A stretch of 64,000 nt of DNA, taken from Massilia soli. Lineage in GTDB: Bacteria; Pseudomonadota; Gammaproteobacteria; Burkholderiales; Burkholderiaceae_D. Made by a program: the position numbers and the translations under genes. The stretch is from NCBI RefSeq assembly GCF_016809835.1, contig NZ_JAFBIL020000001.1:744001-808000 (forward strand), given 5' to 3'. The notes beneath the pieces are model-generated. The model had not been told where the DNA came from and did no database searches. It saw only the letters and a program-made list of their open reading frames with translations. Positions 50,173-59,259 of this stretch are shown here, piece after piece (positions within the stretch are counted from its first letter, which is position 1; the number at the start of each line of letters is the position of its first letter).

Positions 50173-51299
50173 TACAGCGCGCGGGCGATCAGGATCTTCT
50201 GGATGTCGCTGGTGCCTTCGTAGATCTGGCACACGCGCACGTCGCGGTAGATGCGCTCGACCGGGAAGTCGCTGACGTAGCCGTAGCCGCCCAGGACCTG
50301 CATCGCGTCGGACACGACCCGTTCAGCCATCTCCGAGGCGAACAGCTTGGCCATCGCAGCCTCTTTCAGGCATGGCAGGCCGGCATCCTTCATCGACGCG
50401 GCGTGCAGGATCAGCTGGCGCGCCGCTTCGATCCTGGTCGCCATGTCGGACAGCTTGAACTGCACCGCCTGGTGTTCGAAGATCGGCTTGCCGAAGCTTT
50501 CGCGGTCCTTCGAATACGCCAGCGCGGCTTCAAACGCGGCGCGTGCCATGCCGACCGACTGCGAAGCGATGCCGATACGGCCGCCTTCGAGGCCGGACAG
50601 CGCGATCTTGTAGCCCTGGCCTTCGGCGCCGATCAGGTTCTCGGCCGGGATGCGGCAGTTCTCGAACAGGATCTGCGCGGTATCCGACGAGTGCTGGCCC
50701 ATCTTGTGCTCGACGCCGGTGACGATGTAGCCCGGCGTGGTGGTCGGTACCCAGAACGCGCTGATGCCGCGCTTGCCGGCCGCCTTGTCGGTGACCGCCA
50801 TGACGATCGCCACGTCGCCGTTCTTGCCGCTGGTGATGAACTGCTTGGTGCCGTTGATGACGTAATGGTCGCCGTCGCGGGTGGCGGTGGTGCGCAGCGC
50901 CGAGGCATCGCTGCCGGTGTGCGGTTCGGTCAGCGCGAAGGCGCCCAGCATCTTGCCCTGCGCGAGCGGGCGCAGCCACTGTTCCTTCTGGGCGTCGTTC
51001 GCATACATCATCGCGATGCTGCACACCGGGCAGTTGTTGACCGAGATGATGGTCGACGTGCCGCCGTCGCCGGCCGCAATCTCCTCGAGCACCAGCGCCA
51101 GCGACACGTAGTCGAGGCCCGCGCCGCCCAGTTCTTCAGGGACGGCCACGCCGAAGGCGCCGAGTTCGGCCAGCTCTTTCAGTTCCTGTTTCGGGAAGTG
51201 GGCCTCCTTGTCCCAGCGCGCGGCGTTGGGCGCCAGGCGCTCTTGCGAGAAGGCGCGCAGGGCGTCGCGGATCATCTGGTGTTCTTCGTTCAGTATCAT
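50172..51299 (-). CDS. Short-chain-type acyl-CoA dehydrogenase
   Basis: FAD enzyme of 375 residues. It has AFALTEPHTGSDASAL, FITSGKNGDVAIVMAVT and a C-terminal YEGTSDIQ, in which the glutamate is the usual catalytic base of butyryl- and branched short-chain dehydrogenases. This differs from LiuA in the same window, which lacks Glu there. It may act on 2-methylbutyryl-, isobutyryl- or butyryl-CoA. It lies 21 bp after the SDR gene. Confidence 0.92.
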   Translation of the reverse strand: MILNEEHQMIRDALRAFSQERLAPNAARWDKEAHFPKQELKELAELGAFGVAVPEELGGAGLDYVSLALVLEEIAAGDGGTSTIISVNNCPVCSIAMMYANDAQKEQWLRPLAQGKMLGAFALTEPHTGSDASALRTTATRDGDHYVINGTKQFITSGKNGDVAIVMAVTDKAAGKRGISAFWVPTTTPGYIVTGVEHKMGQHSSDTAQILFENCRIPAENLIGAEGQGYKIALSGLEGGRIGIASQSVGMARAAFEAALAYSKDRESFGKPIFEHQAVQFKLSDMATRIEAARQLILHAASMKDAGLPCLKEAAMAKLFASEMAERVVSDAMQVLGGYGYVSDFPVERIYRDVRVCQIYEGTSDIQKILIARAL

Positions 51300-51320
51300 G
51301 GTCGCAGGAGGTTGGACGGC

Positions 51321-51989
51321 TTACCAGGCAAGCGGCGCGCCGTCGTAGTTCAGGAATCTGCCGTTATCGGCAGCACTAAGTGAGGCAAGCGTGGCGCGCA
51401 TGCCGGCGACGCTGTCTTCGACCGCCAGGTCGGCGCCTTCGCCGCCCATGTCGGTCCTGACCCAGCCCGGGTGGAGCGACACGCAGGTCGCGCCTTGCGG
51501 GCCGAAGGTGAGCGCGGTATCGGCCAGCACCGAGTTCAGTGCGGCCTTGCTGGCGCGGTACAGCGTGCCGATCGCGCTGTGGCGCTGGCCGATCGAGCCC
51601 ATGAGCGACGAGATCACGGCCAGCTTGCCATGCGTGGACGCGACCAGCGGGCCGATGATCGGCAGCAGGCGCATCGCGGCCAGCACATTGGTGTGCATGA
51701 CCGCGTCGAAATCGGCTTCGGTGGGGAAGCCGTCGTGGCGCGGGCCGTACAGGCCTGCGCCGAGGATGGCCACGTCGATGCGTTCATCGTCGAGTTTCCA
51801 GCCGATGGCGGCGATCGCGTCGGCGCTGGTGACGTCGAGCTGGTGCGGCTCGGCACCCATCGCGGCGAGCGAGGCGCAGTCGTCAGGCTTGCGGGCGGTG
51901 GCGATCACGCGCCAGCCGTCGGCCAGGTATTGGCGGGCCAGTTCGCGGCCAATGCCGCGCGAGGCGCCGATGATGAGGGCTGTTGGCAT
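51321..51989 (-). CDS. Short-chain dehydrogenase/reductase
   Basis: Rossmann oxidoreductase of 222 residues with the cofactor loop IIGASRGIGRELARQYL and the catalytic YRASKAALN. The region between (ISSLMGSIGQRHSAIGT) supplies the serine. Shorter than classical SDRs. Substrate unknown; it sits between a thiolase and an acyl-CoA dehydrogenase and so could handle a 3-hydroxyacyl-type compound. Confidence 0.88.
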   Translation of the reverse strand: MPTALIIGASRGIGRELARQYLADGWRVIATARKPDDCASLAAMGAEPHQLDVTSADAIAAIGWKLDDERIDVAILGAGLYGPRHDGFPTEADFDAVMHTNVLAAMRLLPIIGPLVASTHGKLAVISSLMGSIGQRHSAIGTLYRASKAALNSVLADTALTFGPQGATCVSLHPGWVRTDMGGEGADLAVEDSVAGMRATLASLSAADNGRFLNYDGAPLAW

Positions 51990-52018
51990 ATCGGGTTCCG
52001 AATGTGGCAGCGGTGGAG

Positions 52019-52044
52019 GGGTTCCCGCTTTCGCGGGAACGACG
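52019..52044. repeat. GTTCCCGC palindromic repeat
   Basis: GTTCCCGC-TTTC-GCGGGAAC (52021-52040) with flanking GG and GACG fills most of the 58-bp gap between the SDR and thiolase genes. The same element occurs twice at 59793-59872. It is a REP-type element. Confidence 0.85.
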
Positions 52045-52047
52045 GTA

Positions 52048-53247
52048 TTACGCCAGCTCGATCGCCATCGCGGTCGCTTCGCCGCCGCCGATGCACAGCG
52101 AGGCGATGCCGCGCTTGCCGCCGGTGGCCTTCAGCGCGCCAAGCAGGGTCACGATGATGCGCGCGCCCGATGCGCCAATCGGGTGGCCCAGCGCGCATGC
52201 GCCGCCGTGGATGTTGACTTTGCTGTGCGGGATATCCAGCTCGTGCATCGCCGCCATCGGCACCGCCGCGAAGGCCTCGTTGATCTCGAACAGGTCGACA
52301 TCCTTGGCAGTCCAGCCGGTCTTCTTCATCAGCTTGTTCATCGCGCCGATCGGTGCGGTCGTGAACAGGTTCGGCTCCTGCGCGTGGGTCGCGTGGCCGA
52401 GGATCCTGGCAATCACGGTCAGGCCGAGTTCACGCGCCTTCGATTCGCGCATCATGACCAGTGCGGCGGCGCCGTCGTTGATCGACGACGATGAGGCGGC
52501 GGTGATGGTGCCGTCTTTCTTGAACGCGGCGCGCAGGGTCGGGATCTTGTCCAGCTTGGCCTTGAGCGGGCCTTCATCCTTTTCGACGACGGTGTCGCCG
52601 AGCCGGGTGGTGACGGTGACCGGCGCGACTTCCCACTTGAAGTGGCCTTCATTGGTGGCGTTCTGCGCGCGCTTGACCGATTCGATCGCGAACGCGTCCT
52701 GCGCTTCGCGGGTAAACGAGTAGGTCGCCACGCATTCTTCCGCGAAGGTGCCCATCGAACGGCCTTCGCCGGTCTTCTCGTTGCGCGAGTAGGCGTCTTC
52801 CAGGCCGTCGTACATCATGTGGTCGAGCATCTGCCCGTGGCCGATGCGGTAGCCGCCGCGCGCCTTCGGAATCAGGTAGGGCGCATTGGTCATCGACTCC
52901 ATGCCGCCGGCGATGACGACGTCGGCGCTGCCGGCCATCAGCGTGTCGTGCGCGAAGATCGCCGACTGCATCGCCGAACCGCACATCTTCGACAGGGTGA
53001 CGGCGGCGGTCGACATGGGCAGGCCGCCCTTGAGCGCAGCCTGGCGCGCTGGCGCCTGGCCCTGGCCGGCCATCAGGCAGTTACCGAAGTAGACATGCTC
53101 GACCAGCTTCGGATCGATGCCCGCGCGCTCGACCGCGGCGGCGATCGCCACGGCACCCAGGTCGCTGGCGGTCTTGGAAGAAAAATCGCCCTGGAAGGCG
53201 CCCATCGGAGTGCGCGCGGCGCCGACGATTACGACTGGATCATTCAT
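52048..53247 (-). CDS. Acetyl-CoA C-acetyltransferase (thiolase)
   Basis: Thiolase of 399 residues from the ATG at 53247; upstream in-frame starts fall within aceK. Catalytic residues appear in [13 protein letters not shown] (nucleophilic Cys), [16 protein letters not shown] (His) and the C-terminal [13 protein letters not shown] (second Cys). It interconverts acetoacetyl-CoA and two acetyl-CoA, which would consume the acetoacetate made by LiuE after activation. The start overlaps the aceK stop by 8 bp (ATGAATGA). Confidence 0.94.
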   Translation of the reverse strand: MNDPVVIVGAARTPMGAFQGDFSSKTASDLGAVAIAAAVERAGIDPKLVEHVYFGNCLMAGQGQAPARQAALKGGLPMSTAAVTLSKMCGSAMQSAIFAHDTLMAGSADVVIAGGMESMTNAPYLIPKARGGYRIGHGQMLDHMMYDGLEDAYSRNEKTGEGRSMGTFAEECVATYSFTREAQDAFAIESVKRAQNATNEGHFKWEVAPVTVTTRLGDTVVEKDEGPLKAKLDKIPTLRAAFKKDGTITAASSSSINDGAAALVMMRESKARELGLTVIARILGHATHAQEPNLFTTAPIGAMNKLMKKTGWTAKDVDLFEINEAFAAVPMAAMHELDIPHSKVNIHGGACALGHPIGASGARIIVTLLGALKATGGKRGIASLCIGGGEATAMAIELA

Positions 53248-55063
53248 GATGTAAGTTCTCCAAATGAGGTGAGGGTGTGGCGGGCGCGGAGGCCGGTGCC
53301 TGATGACGGAAACGGATGTGCTGCGGATACGGGTACACGTCTTCGATGAAACCATCCATGATGCGCTGCTTGCGCGACTGCCAGAAGTCTTTGGTCAACA
53401 GTTCGGCATGGTGCTGCATGAAGTACTTTTTAATCTTCGCGTTGCCCAGCAAGAAAGCGCCGAACTGCTCGGGGAACACGTCGTGCTTGCCGATCGAATA
53501 CCACGGCTCGGCCGACATTTCTTCTTCCTCGTTGCGCGGCTGCGGAATGTCGCGGAAATTGCAATCGGTGATGTATTCGATCTCGTCGTAATCGTAGAAC
53601 ACCACCCGGCCCTGGCGCGTCACGCCGAAGTTCTTGTATAGCATATCGCCGGGGAAAATGTTGGCGGCGACCAGTTCGCGGATGGCGTTGCCGTATTCGA
53701 CGACGCCGTGTTCGATCAGCGCGTCGTTGCCGGCCGCTTCCGCGTTCGCCAGGAACATATTGAGCGGCACCATGCGGCGTTCGATGTACAGGTGGCGGAT
53801 GATGATGCGGTCGCCTTCGAACTCGACCAGCGACGGCGCGTGATGCATCAGCTCGGCGATCAGCGCTTCCGAGAAACGCCCGGCCGGGAAGGCGACGTTG
53901 GAATACTCCAGCGTATCGGCCATGCGGCCGACGCGGTCGTGGTGCTTCACCAGCAGGTATTTTTCCTTGATCTGCGCGCGCGTGGTTTCCTTGGGTGCGG
54001 GGTAGAAATCCTTGATCACCTTGAACACGTAGGGAAACGACGGCAGCGCGAAGACCAGCATCACCAGGCCACGGATGCCGGGCGCGATTTCGAAGCGGTC
54101 GGCGGTGTGCTTGAGGTGCTGAAGGAAATCGCGGTAGAACAGGGTCTTGCCCTGTTTCTGCAGGCCGAGGATGGTGTAGATCTCGCTGCGCGGCTTGCGC
54201 GGCAACAGCGTGCGCAGGAACTGCACGTAGGCCGACGGCACCTCCATGTCGACCATGAAGTAAGCGCGCGTAAACGAGAACAGGATCGTGATCTGCGCGT
54301 GGTCGAGCAGCACCGCATCGAGCACCAGCTGGCCATGCCGGTTGTGCAGGATGGGTACGACGAACGGAAATTCCTGGATACCGTTAATGATTTTGCCGAC
54401 GACGTAAGCCCCCTTGTTCCGGAAGAACAAGTTGGACAACACCTGGATCTGATAGTTCGGCTCGGGCGGCTCGCCGCCCAGCTTCTGCAGCAGGCAGGCT
54501 TCGACCTGGGCGATATCGCGGTCGAGGCCGGCGAATTCGCAGTCGAGCTGAAAGTTGGTAACGATGCGCTTGAGCGCCACATGCAGGCCGTCGGCCGCCG
54601 GGTAGTACACGCGATAGGTCGGCAGCAGCTCGTCGGTATCGATGTACTCGGTGGAGATCACCGGGCGCACGAAGATGAAATCGTTATGGAAATACGTCCG
54701 GTGCAAGATATTGCAGCACACGGAATTAAAGAAGGTTTCGGCCAGCTCGGGCTGCTTATGGCCCGACAACATGCCGATGTAATGCAGCTTGGTTTCGCGC
54801 CAGACGCTATCGGTCAGTTCGCTGCCGTCGTACTCGTCTTCGAGCACCTGCACGCACTCCTGCACGCGCTTGTCGTAAAAGCCGATGCGCTCGCGCGCGG
54901 CCTGCTGCGCGGCGGGCCACTCGGCCGATTCAAAGTAGCGGCGCGCGGCCTGGCTAGCCTGGCGAAACAAGCGATAGTGCTTATCGAAGCCATCGAGGAT
55001 CGTGCGCGCGATATCGAACGCGATCTGCGAAGACAGCAGCTTGGGAAACGCAGCTTGTTTCAT
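53240..55063 (-). CDS. aceK: Isocitrate dehydrogenase kinase/phosphatase
   Basis: Bifunctional kinase/phosphatase of 607 residues that controls isocitrate dehydrogenase and so directs carbon to the glyoxylate shunt. Family landmarks: [65 protein letters not shown] and [23 protein letters not shown]. coli AceK has 578 residues. It lies downstream of liuA and overlaps the thiolase gene, not next to aceA/aceB as in enterics. A palindromic repeat cluster is just ahead of its start. Confidence 0.95.
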   Translation of the reverse strand: MKQAAFPKLLSSQIAFDIARTILDGFDKHYRLFRQASQAARRYFESAEWPAAQQAARERIGFYDKRVQECVQVLEDEYDGSELTDSVWRETKLHYIGMLSGHKQPELAETFFNSVCCNILHRTYFHNDFIFVRPVISTEYIDTDELLPTYRVYYPAADGLHVALKRIVTNFQLDCEFAGLDRDIAQVEACLLQKLGGEPPEPNYQIQVLSNLFFRNKGAYVVGKIINGIQEFPFVVPILHNRHGQLVLDAVLLDHAQITILFSFTRAYFMVDMEVPSAYVQFLRTLLPRKPRSEIYTILGLQKQGKTLFYRDFLQHLKHTADRFEIAPGIRGLVMLVFALPSFPYVFKVIKDFYPAPKETTRAQIKEKYLLVKHHDRVGRMADTLEYSNVAFPAGRFSEALIAELMHHAPSLVEFEGDRIIIRHLYIERRMVPLNMFLANAEAAGNDALIEHGVVEYGNAIRELVAANIFPGDMLYKNFGVTRQGRVVFYDYDEIEYITDCNFRDIPQPRNEEEEMSAEPWYSIGKHDVFPEQFGAFLLGNAKIKKYFMQHHAELLTKDFWQSRKQRIMDGFIEDVYPYPQHIRFRHQAPASAPATPSPHLENLHHE

Positions 55064-55086
55064 CGTAAGCGTGCCAAAAATCAGAC

Positions 55087-55168
55087 TTCCAAAATCGGGG
55101 ACAGACCACCATTTTAGAATCTTCCAAAATGGTGGTCTGCGCGCCCCGGTCTGTCCCCGATTTTGGAA
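55087..55168. repeat. Palindromic repeat pair (short and long units)
   Basis: A 33-nt unit at 55087-55119 differs from the short unit at 16893-16925 by one base (TAGAA for TGGAA). Two bases later an inverted 47-nt unit at 55122-55168 carries the same 14-nt insert as the long unit at 16842. The cluster fills the gap between liuA and aceK, and its last base touches the liuA stop codon. It could fold into a large hairpin in the liuA-aceK transcript. Confidence 0.92.
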
Positions 55169-56353
55169 TTACTTGGTTTCGGAGAACAGTTCGCGGCCGA
55201 TCAGCATGCGGCGGATTTCGCTGGTGCCGGCGCCAATCTCGTAGAGCTTGGCGTCGCGCCACAGGCGGCCTACCGGGTATTCGTTGATGTAGCCGTTGCC
55301 GCCCAGCGTCTGGATCGCTTCGCCCGCCATCCAGGTCGCTTTCTCGGCGCTGTACAGAATCGCGCCGGCGGCGTCCTTGCGCAGGTTGCGGATCTGCTCC
55401 GGCGAGGTGGCGCGGTCGCAGGCCTGGCCGACCGCGTAGACGTAGGCTTTGCAGGCCATCATCGTCGAGTACATGTCGGCAAGCTTGCCTTGCATGAGCT
55501 GGAATTCGCCGATCGGCTGGCCGAATTGCTTGCGGTCGTGGACGTAGGGAACGACCGAGTCCATGCACGCCGCCATGATGCCGAGCGGACCGCCCGACAG
55601 CACCGTGCGCTCGAAGTCGAGGCCGGACATCAGTACATTGACGCCCTTGCCCAGGCCGCCAAGCACGTTTTCGGCCGGGACTTCGCAGTCCTGGAATACC
55701 AGCTCGCCGGTGTGCGAGCCGCGCATGCCGAGCTTGTCGAGCTTTTGCGCGATCGAGAAGCCTTTGAAGCCTTTTTCGATCAGGAAGGCGGTCATGCCGC
55801 GCGGGCCTGCTTCGAGGTCGTTCTTGGCGTACACCACCAGCACGTCGGCGTCAGGGCCGTTGGTGATCCACATCTTGGTGCCGTTGAGCACCCAGCGGTC
55901 GCCCTTGAATTCGGCCTTGAGCTTCATGCTGACCACGTCGGAGCCGGCGTTCGGCTCGGACATCGCCAGCGCGCCGATGTGCTCGCCGGAGATCAGCTTC
56001 GGCAGGTACTTTTGCTTTTGTTCTTCGGTGCCGTTGCGCTTGATCTGGTTGACGCACAGGTTCGAGTGGGCGCCGTACGACAGGCCGACCGAGGCCGAGG
56101 CGCGCGAGATTTCTTCCATGGCGATGATGTGGGCCAGGTAGCCCATGCCGGCGCCGCCGTATTCTTCGCCGACCGTGATGCCGAGCACGCCCAGGTCGCC
56201 CATCTTGCGCCACAGGTCCATCGGGAACTGGTCGCTGCGGTCGATCTCGGCAGCGCGCGGCGCGATTTCGGCAGCTGCAAATTGTTGGACTGCTTCGCGC
56301 AGCGCGGCAATGTCGTCGCCGTGGTCAAAGGTCAAGCCTGGAAGATGCAGCAT
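55169..56353 (-). CDS. liuA: Isovaleryl-CoA dehydrogenase
   Basis: FAD enzyme of 394 residues for the first committed step of leucine breakdown (isovaleryl-CoA to 3-methylcrotonyl-CoA). The C-terminal motif is [12 protein letters not shown], where most acyl-CoA dehydrogenases have EGTS. The catalytic glutamate is instead in [15 protein letters not shown], the arrangement specific to isovaleryl-CoA dehydrogenases. [18 protein letters not shown] and [18 protein letters not shown] are present. It has its own LiuR-type operator and promoter upstream. Confidence 0.95.
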   Translation of the reverse strand: MLHLPGLTFDHGDDIAALREAVQQFAAAEIAPRAAEIDRSDQFPMDLWRKMGDLGVLGITVGEEYGGAGMGYLAHIIAMEEISRASASVGLSYGAHSNLCVNQIKRNGTEEQKQKYLPKLISGEHIGALAMSEPNAGSDVVSMKLKAEFKGDRWVLNGTKMWITNGPDADVLVVYAKNDLEAGPRGMTAFLIEKGFKGFSIAQKLDKLGMRGSHTGELVFQDCEVPAENVLGGLGKGVNVLMSGLDFERTVLSGGPLGIMAACMDSVVPYVHDRKQFGQPIGEFQLMQGKLADMYSTMMACKAYVYAVGQACDRATSPEQIRNLRKDAAGAILYSAEKATWMAGEAIQTLGGNGYINEYPVGRLWRDAKLYEIGAGTSEIRRMLIGRELFSETK

Positions 56354-56389
56354 GTCGTCCTCGTGGAAAAGTGCGGAATGGAAGCGTCA

Positions 56390-56424
56390 ATCATACGCAT
56401 GTTTGACGTTTACGTAAACGTAAG
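56390..56424 (-). promoter_or_regulatory. liuA promoter with LiuR-type operator
   Basis: Minus-strand hexamers TTTACG (56418-56413) and TATGAT (56395-56390) are 17 bp apart, 36 bp upstream of the liuA ATG. A palindrome at 56402-56424, with arms GACGTTTACG and CGTAAACGT, covers the -35 box and spacer. This layout suits a MerR-family regulator acting on spacer geometry. Confidence 0.7.
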
Positions 56425-56434
56425 GTAGCCTCGG

Positions 56435-56827
56435 TTAAACGGTTTCGGTGCTCTGCGCCAGCATGCGGCGGCATTCGTCTTCGTGCGCGGCCACTTCGGC
56501 CAGCGCCATGTCGATGTCGGCGCGTTGTTGTTCCAGCGTTTCGCGCTGGTGCGCGAGCACCGCGAGGAAGCGGTTCATCTGGGCGACCGTGTCCTTCGGC
56601 GATTCGTACATGTCGACGATGCTTTTGATTTCGGACAGGGTGAGCCCCAGGCGCTTGCCGCGCAGGGTCAGTTTGAGGCGGGTGCGGTCGCGCGCGGTGT
56701 AGACACGGTTGCGTCCGCCCACGCCTTCGCGCGAGGGGCTGAGCAAGCCATGGTCTTCGTAGAAGCGGATGGCGCGCGCGGTGACGTCGAATTCACGCGC
56801 CAGCTCGGCAATCGTATAGGTAACCAT
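56435..56827 (-). CDS. liuR: MerR-family regulator of leucine/isovalerate degradation
   Basis: Regulator of 130 residues. The N-terminal MerR winged helix is complete (MVTYTIAELAREFDVTARAI, RFYEDHGLLSPSREGVGGRN, RVYTARDRTRLKLTLRGKRLG). A dimerisation coiled coil covers about 80-120. The C-terminus has no metal-binding cysteine pair, only one Cys. It is encoded directly upstream of liuA, as in LiuR systems of other proteobacteria. Operators lie upstream of this gene and of liuA, and a third lies upstream of liuB, indicating autoregulation and control of both blocks. Confidence 0.93.
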   Translation of the reverse strand: MVTYTIAELAREFDVTARAIRFYEDHGLLSPSREGVGGRNRVYTARDRTRLKLTLRGKRLGLTLSEIKSIVDMYESPKDTVAQMNRFLAVLAHQRETLEQQRADIDMALAEVAAHEDECRRMLAQSTETV

Positions 56828-56887
56828 GATCGGGTTTCTGTGTGCGGTTGGTAAAATGCGCCACCCGAATCGCGGATAGCGCAGTAG

Positions 56888-56910
56888 TTTCCGTTTACGT
56901 CAACGTAAAG
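56888..56910. promoter_or_regulatory. LiuR-type operator between liuR and the metallo-hydrolase gene
   Basis: GTTTACGTCAACGTAAAG with a partly degenerate left arm (TTTCC) matches the reverse complement of the liuB site at all but one of 23 positions. It lies about 60 bp before liuR and 45 bp before the divergent hydrolase gene, so it can control both. Confidence 0.7.
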
Positions 56911-56954
56911 TGCATTGTAGCGCGCCACCGGCCCAAGGGCCATGAAAGAGCTTG

Positions 56955-58007
56955 ATGAATCAACTTGAATCCCAGCTGGACTATCCCCTCGGCGACCTGC
57001 TGCCGGCGCCGGGCGCGCTCGCCGAACTGGCGCCGGGCCTGCAGTGGCTGCGCATGCCGCTGCCATTCGCCCTCGACCATATCAACCTGTGGCTGTTGCG
57101 CGATCGCTTCGATGGCCGCAGCGGCTGGGCCAGCGTCGATTGCGGCGTGGCCAACGATACCACCCGCGCCAACTGGGACCAGGTGCTGGCCGATGGCATC
57201 GGCTCCGCGCCCTTGCTGCGCGTGTTCGCCACCCATTGTCATCCTGATCACATGGGTTTGTCCGACTGGCTGTGCCGGCGCTTCGACGCGCCGCTGTGGA
57301 TGACCACCGGAGAGTATGCGTTCGCACGCATGATGGCGGCCGCGCTGCCGGGCGTGGACGGGCCGGCCGCGCTGCCGCATTTCCAGCGCCACGGCCTGGC
57401 CGACCCGGAGCTGGTGGCGCGTATCGGCGAACGCCGGAATTACTACCCATCGCTGGTACCAGCGGTACCTCATGCTTACACGCGGATGCAGGACGGCGAC
57501 CTGATCGCCGTGGGCGAGCAGCATTGGCGGGTGATCACCGGTTTTGGCCATTCCCCGGAGCATGCCTCGCTGTATTGCGAGGCCTTGAAGGTGCTGATCT
57601 CGGGCGACATGGTGTTGCCGCGTATTTCCACCAACGTGTCGGTGTTTGCGGTCGAGCCAGAGGGGAATCCCCTGGCGCAGTACCTCGATTCGCTGGGCAA
57701 ATTTGCCGGTTTGCCTTCCGACACCCTGGTGCTGCCATCGCACGGGCGCCCGTTCCGCGGTTTGCATATCCGAATCGCACAGCTGCGGGAGCACCATGCC
57801 GCGCGCCTGGCCGAGGTGATCGAGGCGTGCCGCGAGCCGCAGTCGGCAGCCGATATCGTACCGATCATGTTCCGCCGCAAGCTCGACGCCCACCAGCTCA
57901 CATTTGCCCTGGGTGAGGCACTGGCCCACCTGCACTATCTTTGGCATGCCGGGACCGTGCAGCGCAGCGCAGGTGCGGACGGCGTGCTGCGTTTTCATCT
58001 GACCTAG
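56955..58007 (+). CDS. Metallo-beta-lactamase-fold hydrolase
   Basis: Protein of 350 residues from the ATG at 56955 (AAAGAG upstream; a TTG directly before it is an alternative). The metal motif THCHPDHMG corresponds to HxHxDH. Further ligands are probably in GHSPEHASLY, ISGDMVLPR and LPSHGRPFRG. A C-terminal helical domain (about 270-350) is of the lactamase_B-associated type. No signal peptide. It may be a thioesterase-like hydrolase of the leucine regulon, because it shares an operator with liuR; substrate unproven. Confidence 0.88.
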   Translation: MNQLESQLDYPLGDLLPAPGALAELAPGLQWLRMPLPFALDHINLWLLRDRFDGRSGWASVDCGVANDTTRANWDQVLADGIGSAPLLRVFATHCHPDHMGLSDWLCRRFDAPLWMTTGEYAFARMMAAALPGVDGPAALPHFQRHGLADPELVARIGERRNYYPSLVPAVPHAYTRMQDGDLIAVGEQHWRVITGFGHSPEHASLYCEALKVLISGDMVLPRISTNVSVFAVEPEGNPLAQYLDSLGKFAGLPSDTLVLPSHGRPFRGLHIRIAQLREHHAARLAEVIEACREPQSAADIVPIMFRRKLDAHQLTFALGEALAHLHYLWHAGTVQRSAGADGVLRFHLT

Positions 58008-58134
58008 GCCAATGATCGGCATGGCGTGCGGCACTGCGGCGGATATAGTATGCTATTTCGACATCGATCCTTGAACGGAAGCAGCACGCATCGGATGTGT
58101 TAACGGCAATATTGTTTTCGGGTAATTAACATTT

Positions 58135-58153
58135 TGTCGCATAAACTGCGACA
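58135..58153. promoter_or_regulatory. Inverted repeat upstream of the small DNA-binding protein gene
   Basis: TGTCGCA-TAAAC-TGCGACA is a perfect 7-bp dyad, 116 bp ahead of the regulator start in an AT-rich stretch. It could be the operator of that regulator. Confidence 0.4.
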
Positions 58154-58268
58154 GAGGCGGGTTGGGTGACCGCAGGTATAAATGTTACGCACCTTGTTCA
58201 ATATCGTCACATTTGGTCTCATCTTGCAAGAGACTGACTTTCATGGCTTAGCATGAAATAGTGCCATA

Positions 58269-58679
58269 ATGAATTCATCTAACGAACGGGAAAGCTTCAG
58301 CGAACGCCTTCAACAAGCCCTGAAGAACGCCCATTATTCTCCCGACAGTCCCACCCGCCTCGCACGCGAATTTAACATTCGCTTCGAAGGACGCCCTATT
58401 ACAGTGCACGCAGCGCGCAAGTGGCTGGTGGGCGAAGCCATTCCGACGCAAGAAAAGTTACGAATGATCGCGCACTGGCTTGGCGTTCCGGCCGAGTGGC
58501 TGCGCTTTGGCGGCACCGATGGCGACCTCAACGGCCATGGCGAAACGACCAACGGCACCGCCCGTTTCGAGTCCGCAGACGTAAAATTAATTGCCGATCT
58601 GCAGAGATTGGATGAGCATCACCGCCAGATTGCGCGAGAATTCATCCGGATGCTGGTCCGAATGAATAACCAAAAGTAG
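58269..58679 (+). CDS. Small helix-turn-helix (XRE/lambda-repressor-like) regulator
   Basis: Protein of 136 residues. The N-terminal domain (about 8-80) has the five-helix lambda-repressor look: SFSERLQQALKNAHY, TRLAREFNIR, ITVHAARKWLVGEAIPTQEKLRMIAHWLGVP. A polar linker (GGTDGDLNGHGETT) leads to a helical C-terminus (ADLQRLDEHHRQIAREFIRMLVR), possibly for dimerisation. Target unknown. The upstream 260 bp are notably AT-rich compared with the window. Confidence 0.78.
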   Translation: MNSSNERESFSERLQQALKNAHYSPDSPTRLAREFNIRFEGRPITVHAARKWLVGEAIPTQEKLRMIAHWLGVPAEWLRFGGTDGDLNGHGETTNGTARFESADVKLIADLQRLDEHHRQIAREFIRMLVRMNNQK

Positions 58680-59003
58680 CATTTTCCTCATTATTGCACT
58701 GGCTGCCGCGCACGTTGGCGGCTTGTCGGCGACCCCACTGCGCGTTTTTTAACGCGCGCCTCCTCCGAAATCGACCCGTCAAATAAGTCTCGGTTAGCAC
58801 ACTCGCCGGGCCAGGGTATTGGCATTTGTCATGCTCAAATCGCCGTCTTCATGCACACTGTCGGAGTCATCCGCTTGTCGTAAATACTGTCAGGCAATTT
58901 TTTGCGCGTAGAAAACGCACAGAATCGCGATAGTGGCTCATAATCAGCGAGCACCGCGCCGTATTTTCACCTGTTCTGAAACAAAGCCGAGGATCAGCTG
59001 TCT
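58680..59003. other. 324-bp intergenic region
   Basis: Relatively AT-rich spacer between the small regulator and the 56-residue ORF. A perfect hairpin GCGCGTT-TTTT-AACGCGC lies at 58740-58757, with the T-run in its loop rather than after it. CATAAT at about 58938 could be a -10 box for the downstream ORF. No ORF in either strand looks coding. Confidence 0.45.
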
Positions 59004-59174
59004 ATGAAAAGTAACTACGCCAATACCGCGCAATTGAAAGACCTGATGACTGCTCCGCCGATGACCGCCCAGCAGCACGCGGAAGTGATGCGCAAGCGCA
59101 TCCAGCATCGCCGCATGCTTGAAGAAGCGAAAGAATTGAAAAAAGCGGAGGCTTGGCAGTACGACAAACGCTAA
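59004..59174 (+). CDS. Small hypothetical protein (56 residues)
   Basis: ATG at 59004 with GAGGAT upstream, ending TAA at 59172-59174. The product starts MKSNYANTAQLKDLM and is strongly helical and charged, with RKRIQHRRMLEEAKELKKAE in the second half. It has no membrane segment or cysteine. Codon use favours G/C third positions as in neighbours. I do not recognise a family. It stands alone, followed by the ubiX remnant on the other strand. Confidence 0.6.
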   Translation: MKSNYANTAQLKDLMTAPPMTAQQHAEVMRKRIQHRRMLEEAKELKKAEAWQYDKR

Positions 59175-59259
59175 CAGCACCAGCCCGCAGCGGCCTGGCA
59201 CGGTTTGATCGGGTTCGCCCGACGCTTTCAGTCCGCCCCAGCGCGGCGCGAGGCCGTGC

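Noticed and set aside
52641-53349. Plus-strand frame opposite thiolase
   Set aside because: Antisense shadow with no start context; the thiolase frame has all catalytic residues.
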